The notes under the pieces were generated by a model. That model saw only the letters and a list, made by a program, of their open reading frames with translations, had not been told where the DNA came from and did not search any database. Shown piece by piece: positions 59,197 to 64,000 of a stretch of 64,000 bases of DNA. Location of the stretch: contig NZ_AP026070.1 in assembly GCF_024363255.1 (NCBI RefSeq), positions 3,224,001 to 3,288,000 of the forward strand. Direction: 5' to 3'. The stretch is from Shewanella sp. NFH-SH190041. Lineage in GTDB: Bacteria > Pseudomonadota > Gammaproteobacteria > Enterobacterales > Shewanellaceae. The translations under genes and the position numbers were made by a program. Positions within the stretch are counted from its first letter, which is position 1; every line of letters begins with the position of its first letter.

Positions 59197-61311
59197 TTAA
59201 TGGCCGAAACGATACTCTACCCCTAACCAGAAATTACGCCCCTGCTCAATATAACCTTCTGAATAAGCATACTGTCGATCAAACAGATTATTCACCGATG
59301 CATTGAGCTGTAACCCATCTAATACTTGGTAATCTACCCGCATACCCGTGACAGCAAATCCGGCCGCAATCTGTGAGCCATCAGTATTACTGTATGCTTG
59401 GCTACGGGCTTCTTGAGTCACAGTCAAAGTTAAATCCGTTAGTGGTTGCAATTTTAACCAAGCAAAACCCTGGTGATGTGGCAGATTGGTGACATATAAA
59501 TCCCCTTGCTGCACATCACTGTTGATATAGCTATAACTTATCCCTAATGAAATTCCATCAGTCAGCTCGCCATACAGCCCGAAATCCGTGCCAAAATAAT
59601 CCACTGCACCGCTATTTCGGTTCTGAATCGTAGTGGCATTGACGGTATGTGACAAAATGGCGTCAGCAATACGGTTGTAGTAAGCACTGGCTTCCAATTG
59701 CCACTGTTCAGCAATCGGTGCCCGATAAGTTAAATCCACATTACGGGCCCGCTCAGGCAATAAGTGAGGATTTGGCAACACCTGCTTATGATCTTTGGGT
59801 TTATGGGTTGAATAGCGTTCCTTCAACGTCGGGAAACGGCTACGGTCGGCATAGGATAGCTGTAATTCATCCCCATCTTTCAAGCTATAACGGGCCATTA
59901 TCTGTCCATTAAACGCATGTTGATCATTATCAGGGTAATGCTGTAACTGCCCTGTTTTATCATGCTTATATGCCTGTAAACTATGGCGCTGATCGAAACT
60001 AATACTGCTAACGAGATCCAAACTCTCTATAATGCGCCATTGATATTCGGCAGCATAGGACAAAGTGCGGTCCCGATACTTATCATAAGGCCCTGATAGC
60101 TCTTTTTGTGCACGGTGTACATCATCTTTCCAGTGCAACGCAAAGGCTAACTCATCTGCTTGGCGTAATCCGACACTCAACTGCACACCAGCACCATTGC
60201 TGTAATCATCATAGTGGCTATACATCATGCCAGGTTTAGCCCCCTGACTACCGGGCTTATGCCCACTTTGCTGCTGTGATTGCCCCGGCTTGTTACCACC
60301 CGCTTTTTGGGCAGATTGATGAGGCAGCTTCCCACCGCCTGATGCCAATTTCGCTTTTCCCCCCATTTCCATCAATAGGGTGTTAACGAAATTATCATGG
60401 TATAAGCGGCTTTTCAGTGTCAACCGCTCTGCCAGCTTGGTATTTCCGTGATAGTAAAAACTGTCTTTATTATATTCTGGCCAATGCCAGTGACCGCCCT
60501 TCACATGAGGATTATTACCCGCATAAGGTGGCACATCTTTACTGCCATGCTGGCTGACATAAGTCAGCACATATTCATCCGATTGATTAGGTGTCAGGCC
60601 CAGTTTTATCACCCCTCGGTTATCGTGCGTAGCAGAATAGGCACGCTTGCCATCATGACCGGCTTTATCATTATCAACGCCATGGGGCAGCCCCTGAAAA
60701 TCCTGACTCAGCCGGTTTCCACTTATCTGCACATAACCCAGTTCATTTCGGCCTCCGATAGCCCCTTCCAGGCTATAAGCATTACTCTTTCCCCCAGTCC
60801 AACTATTACGGGCATTGATATGGGCAGATAACCCCGGCTTTGGCTTACTGGTTGATAGATTAATGGCCCCGCCCATCATATTGGGGCCCTGCAGTAATGA
60901 GGCATACCCTTTAGAGACCTCGATAGAGGAAAGATCGGAGGCCAAGAATCGACCTAAGTCCAAATTGCCGTCATAAGGGATATAAATAGGGATACCATCA
61001 AAGAAAAGTGGCACTTGTCGACTGTTAAACCCACGCACGCGAACCTGCTGTTCATTACGGCGCCCGGCATTGTTCAGCGCAACCCCAGGGATGGTATTAA
61101 GCGCCTCAGCCACATTGTGTAAATCAAAATCATGAATAGCTTGCTGGCCAATACTGGTTTGAGTCGAGGCAACTTCAGTTCCCCAAACCACCAGCATTTC
61201 CAATGGTGCTTGCGGGTCAGATTCAGCCCCTAACTGAGACTCAGGAGCAGCCACTCCTGACTGACTCGTCAATAACAAGGGTAATAAACAGCCAAGCTGT
61301 GCCAGTTTCAT
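59197..61311 (-). CDS. TonB-dependent outer-membrane receptor
   Basis: 704 residues from the third of three tandem ATGs (61311), which gives the right distance to GGAG; 61317 is the first. It has a signal peptide (LAQLGCLLPLLLTSQSGVAA), a TonB-box-like LEMLVVWG, and the plug domain (AEALNTIPGVALNNAGRRNEQ, RVRGFNSRQVPLFFDGIPIY). The barrel ends in GRNFWLGVEYRFGH. One extracellular loop (encoded at about 60225-60365) is a Gly/Lys/Gln/His-rich low-complexity stretch. It probably imports a chelated metal or cofactor with the ABC genes upstream. Confidence 0.93.
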   Translation of the reverse strand: MKLAQLGCLLPLLLTSQSGVAAPESQLGAESDPQAPLEMLVVWGTEVASTQTSIGQQAIHDFDLHNVAEALNTIPGVALNNAGRRNEQQVRVRGFNSRQVPLFFDGIPIYIPYDGNLDLGRFLASDLSSIEVSKGYASLLQGPNMMGGAINLSTSKPKPGLSAHINARNSWTGGKSNAYSLEGAIGGRNELGYVQISGNRLSQDFQGLPHGVDNDKAGHDGKRAYSATHDNRGVIKLGLTPNQSDEYVLTYVSQHGSKDVPPYAGNNPHVKGGHWHWPEYNKDSFYYHGNTKLAERLTLKSRLYHDNFVNTLLMEMGGKAKLASGGGKLPHQSAQKAGGNKPGQSQQQSGHKPGSQGAKPGMMYSHYDDYSNGAGVQLSVGLRQADELAFALHWKDDVHRAQKELSGPYDKYRDRTLSYAAEYQWRIIESLDLVSSISFDQRHSLQAYKHDKTGQLQHYPDNDQHAFNGQIMARYSLKDGDELQLSYADRSRFPTLKERYSTHKPKDHKQVLPNPHLLPERARNVDLTYRAPIAEQWQLEASAYYNRIADAILSHTVNATTIQNRNSGAVDYFGTDFGLYGELTDGISLGISYSYINSDVQQGDLYVTNLPHHQGFAWLKLQPLTDLTLTVTQEARSQAYSNTDGSQIAAGFAVTGMRVDYQVLDGLQLNASVNNLFDRQYAYSEGYIEQGRNFWLGVEYRFGH

Positions 61312-61353
61312 CATCATCTCCAGTCGTTATATACTTTTTTATATAATGGTTTT

Positions 61354-61388
61354 TAATAAAAATGCGGCAACCAACGCTGCCGCATTCT
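61354..61388 (-). terminator. Terminator between the methyltransferase and the TonB receptor
   Basis: On the minus strand AATGCGGCA pairs with TGCCGCATT, followed by TTTATT. The receptor therefore probably has its own promoter in the AT-rich gap, where TATATAA-like sequences are present. Confidence 0.88.
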
Positions 61389-61413
61389 GCGTTTAGATAG
61401 CTTTACTTAGCCA

Positions 61414-62223
61414 TCAATCCAAATCGACTTTATCCCAATACACCATTGCCCAACTGCGATCCCCTGCCAGTAACGGTTTACCAGGCTGTTTATGGCTGTC
61501 ATAAAACTGACGTAAAGCCATTGTTTCTGCTTCAGATAACCCGCCTAGAGACCAACTGACACTGTGCTCAAAATCCTCATAACTGTTATCTCGTCCTTGG
61601 CAGTTTAAACTGGTGATGTAATCGACCTTGGGGTGGATCCCCATCTGCTCCAACACAGTAACGGCATATAAATAATTCGGCAGGGTCACCACTTCCCGAC
61701 CTATGGCGCGAATAATGCGAGGATCGATAAATGTCGGGGATACTGTATGGGTGGTATACACCCGTAACCGAGCGTGTTGATTCAGCTTATACATGGCGGC
61801 GTGTAAATCCCCCACAAGGGTGGAGCGGGAAGCAACCGCGATATCACACACAGGTATATCCTGCCAATCATCTTCCCAGGCTCGCTGCAGCAGATTGACA
61901 TTACCCAGCCCTAACTGCACCGCCCGCCGACGGCAGACCGTCAACATCTGCGCACTGTAATCCACCCCGTATACCTGCTCAAAACGATCTGCGGCAGCAA
62001 GACAAATCGACCCGGGGCCACATCCCATATCCAATAGGGTGTCAGCGCCGGTTAAGTCCATCATGGCTAAAAAATCACGGATATAAGGATCATTGGGATT
62101 TGCACAGCTGACTGCCATTTCTTCTGCCCGTTTATCCCAGTGATCCGACGTTTTATGGCTGCGGTTAGCCTTTTTCAGATGGGCCTGATACATGGCGGCA
62201 AAGTCAACATCTTCAATAATCAT
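61414..62223 (-). CDS. Class I SAM-dependent methyltransferase in the uptake operon
   Basis: 269 residues from ATG 62223 (MIIEDVDFAAMYQAHLKKAN), behind AAGGA and overlapping the ATPase gene's end by 11 bases. SAM motif I is TLLDMGCGPGSICLAAADRF, then VYGVDYSAQML and CDIAVASRSTLVGDL. The specificity is not deducible. Its translational coupling to the ABC transporter suggests it modifies or helps process the imported ligand. Confidence 0.88.
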   Translation of the reverse strand: MIIEDVDFAAMYQAHLKKANRSHKTSDHWDKRAEEMAVSCANPNDPYIRDFLAMMDLTGADTLLDMGCGPGSICLAAADRFEQVYGVDYSAQMLTVCRRRAVQLGLGNVNLLQRAWEDDWQDIPVCDIAVASRSTLVGDLHAAMYKLNQHARLRVYTTHTVSPTFIDPRIIRAIGREVVTLPNYLYAVTVLEQMGIHPKVDYITSLNCQGRDNSYEDFEHSVSWSLGGLSEAETMALRQFYDSHKQPGKPLLAGDRSWAMVYWDKVDLD

Positions 62224-62992
62224 CTCTATATCCTTGCGCTCCGGCTCCATTGCCGGACATATGTTGAATAATACAATCTTCACTGACCCCGTAGAGGCCG
62301 GCCAGATGGGCTGGCTGCAGCAACTGAGCCCCACTGCCCTGACGAGCAGTACCATCGCGCTCCAATGTCACGACAGTATCCGCTGTCAGCTCAGCATGCC
62401 GGGGATGATGGGTCGACATAACCACAGCAATCCCCCATTGTTTTAGCCGCTTAACTTGCTCCAACAACCTAATTTGATTGCCGAAATCTAAACTGGCAGC
62501 GGGTTCATCCATCACCAGTAACTGGGGTGCCTGTAACAAGGCTCTGGCGATCAGTACTAATTGCCGCTCACCACCACTTATCCGGTTTACTGGCTGAGCC
62601 GCCAACGCTTCCAACCCCAGCCACCCAAGAATTTGGCGGGCTCGCTTCTGCTCCCGACGACCCGGCGTACCAAATAAGCCAAGCCGTGGCTGACAGCCCA
62701 TTAGCACCATATCCAATACAGAAAAACCAAAGCGGCACTCTACTGACTGGGGTACATACCCCACTAAAGCGGCCAAACTCAGTGGCGTCAGCGTTTCAAG
62801 TGGTTGGCCGGCAATACGTATTTGCCCGCACAGGGGCTGCTGCAGCCCCAACAGGGTTTTTAACAATGTGGTTTTGCCTGCACCATTACGGCCTAGCAAA
62901 CAAAGGATTTGCCCGGGTGCCAAGCTGATATCCATCTCCCGGCACAAACAATGCTGCCCATACCCGATACTCAGATCTGTCAGCTGCAGCAT
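62213..62992 (-). CDS. ABC transporter ATP-binding protein (FecE/BtuD type)
   Basis: 259 residues from ATG 62992 (MLQLTDLSIGYGQHCLCREM), overlapping the permease stop by one base (TGATG). Walker A is GRNGAGKTTLL, the Q-loop region is YVPQSVECRFG, the signature is ISGGERQLVLIARAL, Walker B is LLVMDEPAASLD, and the switch His is in VVMSTHHPRHAE. It powers iron-siderophore, heme or cobalamin-type uptake with the permease. Confidence 0.94.
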   Translation of the reverse strand: MLQLTDLSIGYGQHCLCREMDISLAPGQILCLLGRNGAGKTTLLKTLLGLQQPLCGQIRIAGQPLETLTPLSLAALVGYVPQSVECRFGFSVLDMVLMGCQPRLGLFGTPGRREQKRARQILGWLGLEALAAQPVNRISGGERQLVLIARALLQAPQLLVMDEPAASLDFGNQIRLLEQVKRLKQWGIAVVMSTHHPRHAELTADTVVTLERDGTARQGSGAQLLQPAHLAGLYGVSEDCIIQHMSGNGAGAQGYRDDY

Positions 62993-63999
62993 CAGTTTCG
63001 CTCTCCCCGGATCAGCAATAAGACAAAAAATGGTGCGCCCAGACAGGAAGTTAATATGCCAAGGGGGATCTCTATGGTGGTCATACTGCGGGCCAACGTA
63101 TCCGTCAGCAATAATAAACTGGCTCCGGTTAACATGGTGCAAGGCAGCAAACGACGAAAGTCTGGCCCTACCAACAATCTGGCAATATGCGGCACCACCA
63201 ATCCTAGCCAGCCGATAATGCCGGCCAGCGAGACGGCCGCGGCGGTCAATAATGTCGCACAGGCAATAAACAACAAGCGGGTACGGGCGACATCCAGCCC
63301 CAAGGTTTTAGCCTCATCATCAGGTAAACTTAATAGATTCATACGCCAGCGCATTAGCATCAGGGGTAACAAGCCGATCAGCAGAGCAGGCAAAGTGATA
63401 ACCACATCATGCAGGCTGATCCCAGACAATCCTCCCATCAGCCAAAAGGTGATAGACGGTAATTGACTGTAAGGATCTGCCAGCAACTTAAACAGGGAAA
63501 TACCCGCACCACACAGTGCAGATAGTGCTAACCCAACCAAGACCAAAGACAATACTGGATCGCCCCGCCGGCTCAGTTTGGCAACACCACAAACCAAGGT
63601 CACCATCATTAGTCCGGTGACAAAGGCCAACAACTGAATCACCAACATAGATTGCCCCAGAAAGATACCCAATACCGCGCCTAAACCTGCGCCGGCGGAT
63701 ACCCCAAGAATATCTGGTGAAACCAATGGATTACGAAACATTCCCTGGTAAGCTGCGCCAGCGGCGCTTAATCCGGCCCCTATCACAATGGCCGCAAGGA
63801 TACGGGGCAGACGCAAATGCCAGAAAACCTGATCGACAACAGCCAGCGTGTCATTGTGCTGACCGGTAATACATCTCACCAATAACTGACCTAAATCCTG
63901 TGGCGTAATGGGGAAATGGCCGCAACACAATGCCAATAAGATGCAACTAACAGCCACAGACATCAGTAGCGGTGCCTTTATTTGTTCCATTTCAGGCAT
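62992..63999 (-). CDS. FecCD/BtuC-family metal-chelate ABC permease
   Basis: 335 residues as seen; the start may be ATG 63999 or 63990, or lie beyond the window. There are about nine to ten helices. The FecCD signature is HLRLPRILAAIVIGAGLSAAGAAYQGMFRNPL followed by VSPDILGVSAGAGLGAVLG; the coupling region is DDEAKTLGLDVARTR, and IGWLGLVVPHIARLLVGPD follows. It forms a BtuC2-D2-like importer with the ATPase. A periplasmic binding protein, if present, is outside the window. Confidence 0.93.
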   Translation of the reverse strand: MPEMEQIKAPLLMSVAVSCILLALCCGHFPITPQDLGQLLVRCITGQHNDTLAVVDQVFWHLRLPRILAAIVIGAGLSAAGAAYQGMFRNPLVSPDILGVSAGAGLGAVLGIFLGQSMLVIQLLAFVTGLMMVTLVCGVAKLSRRGDPVLSLVLVGLALSALCGAGISLFKLLADPYSQLPSITFWLMGGLSGISLHDVVITLPALLIGLLPLMLMRWRMNLLSLPDDEAKTLGLDVARTRLLFIACATLLTAAAVSLAGIIGWLGLVVPHIARLLVGPDFRRLLPCTMLTGASLLLLTDTLARSMTTIEIPLGILTSCLGAPFFVLLLIRGERN

Positions 64000-64000
64000 C

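Overview
The window is a chromosomal segment of a gammaproteobacterium, most likely Shewanella or a close relative. The pointers are gene content and order: the rpsB-tsf-pyrH-frr-uppS-cdsA-dxr-rseP-bamA-skp-lpxD-fabZ-lpxA-lpxB-rnhB-dnaE-tilS block, divergent map-glnD-dapD, the yqcA-truC-yqcC cluster, and DUF3549, DUF3301, DUF2310 and DUF3192 family genes. All assignments come from reading the sequence; no database search was run.

Layout. 1-1912: an HlyD-type adaptor and a DUF2955/FUSC-like membrane protein (efflux pair, minus strand). 2155-2445: tRNA-Phe and tRNA-Thr with promoter and terminator. 2600-6849: phospholipase A (pldA), a SlyD-like FKBP, a DUF2076 protein, a 30-residue ORF behind a Fur-like box, and a patatin-like lipase. 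6980-10787: a three-gene envelope operon divergent from a TetR regulator, with a likely operator between them. 10800-13850: a CPA2 antiporter and a diguanylate cyclase.

13937-36558 (minus strand) is the large essential block for translation, isoprenoid and phospholipid precursors, outer-membrane assembly, lipid A and replication. It has two local oddities: accA is missing from between dnaE and tilS, and between rnhB and dnaE lies an inverted secreted YfaP/TPR gene split by an ISAs1-type insertion sequence with a perfect 10-bp target duplication.

36891-44654: map, glnD, dapD, the yqcA-truC-yqcC cluster, DUF3549 and DUF3301. 44655-46085 has no protein gene. It carries two tandem minus-strand CsrB-family RNAs, each with about 20 GGA motifs, a strong terminator, and an upstream GacA/UvrY-type box. 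46086-50762: a GNAT acetyltransferase, a DUF3192 lipoprotein, a small coiled-coil protein, a Zn-ribbon protein, an RNA methyltransferase, syd and queF. 50903-51157 is a decayed reading frame.

51230-59109: an EF-G-like GTPase, an H-NOX nitric oxide sensor with an HNOBA partner that lacks a kinase or cyclase, a divergent chemoreceptor, a YdjM-like membrane protein and a Spo0M-like protein. 59197-63999: a TonB-dependent receptor, a SAM methyltransferase, an ABC ATPase and a FecCD-type permease, probably one metal-chelate uptake locus.

The least ordinary parts are the paired csrB genes, the H-NOX/HNOBA pair, the TetR-controlled envelope operon, and the uptake locus with its embedded methyltransferase.
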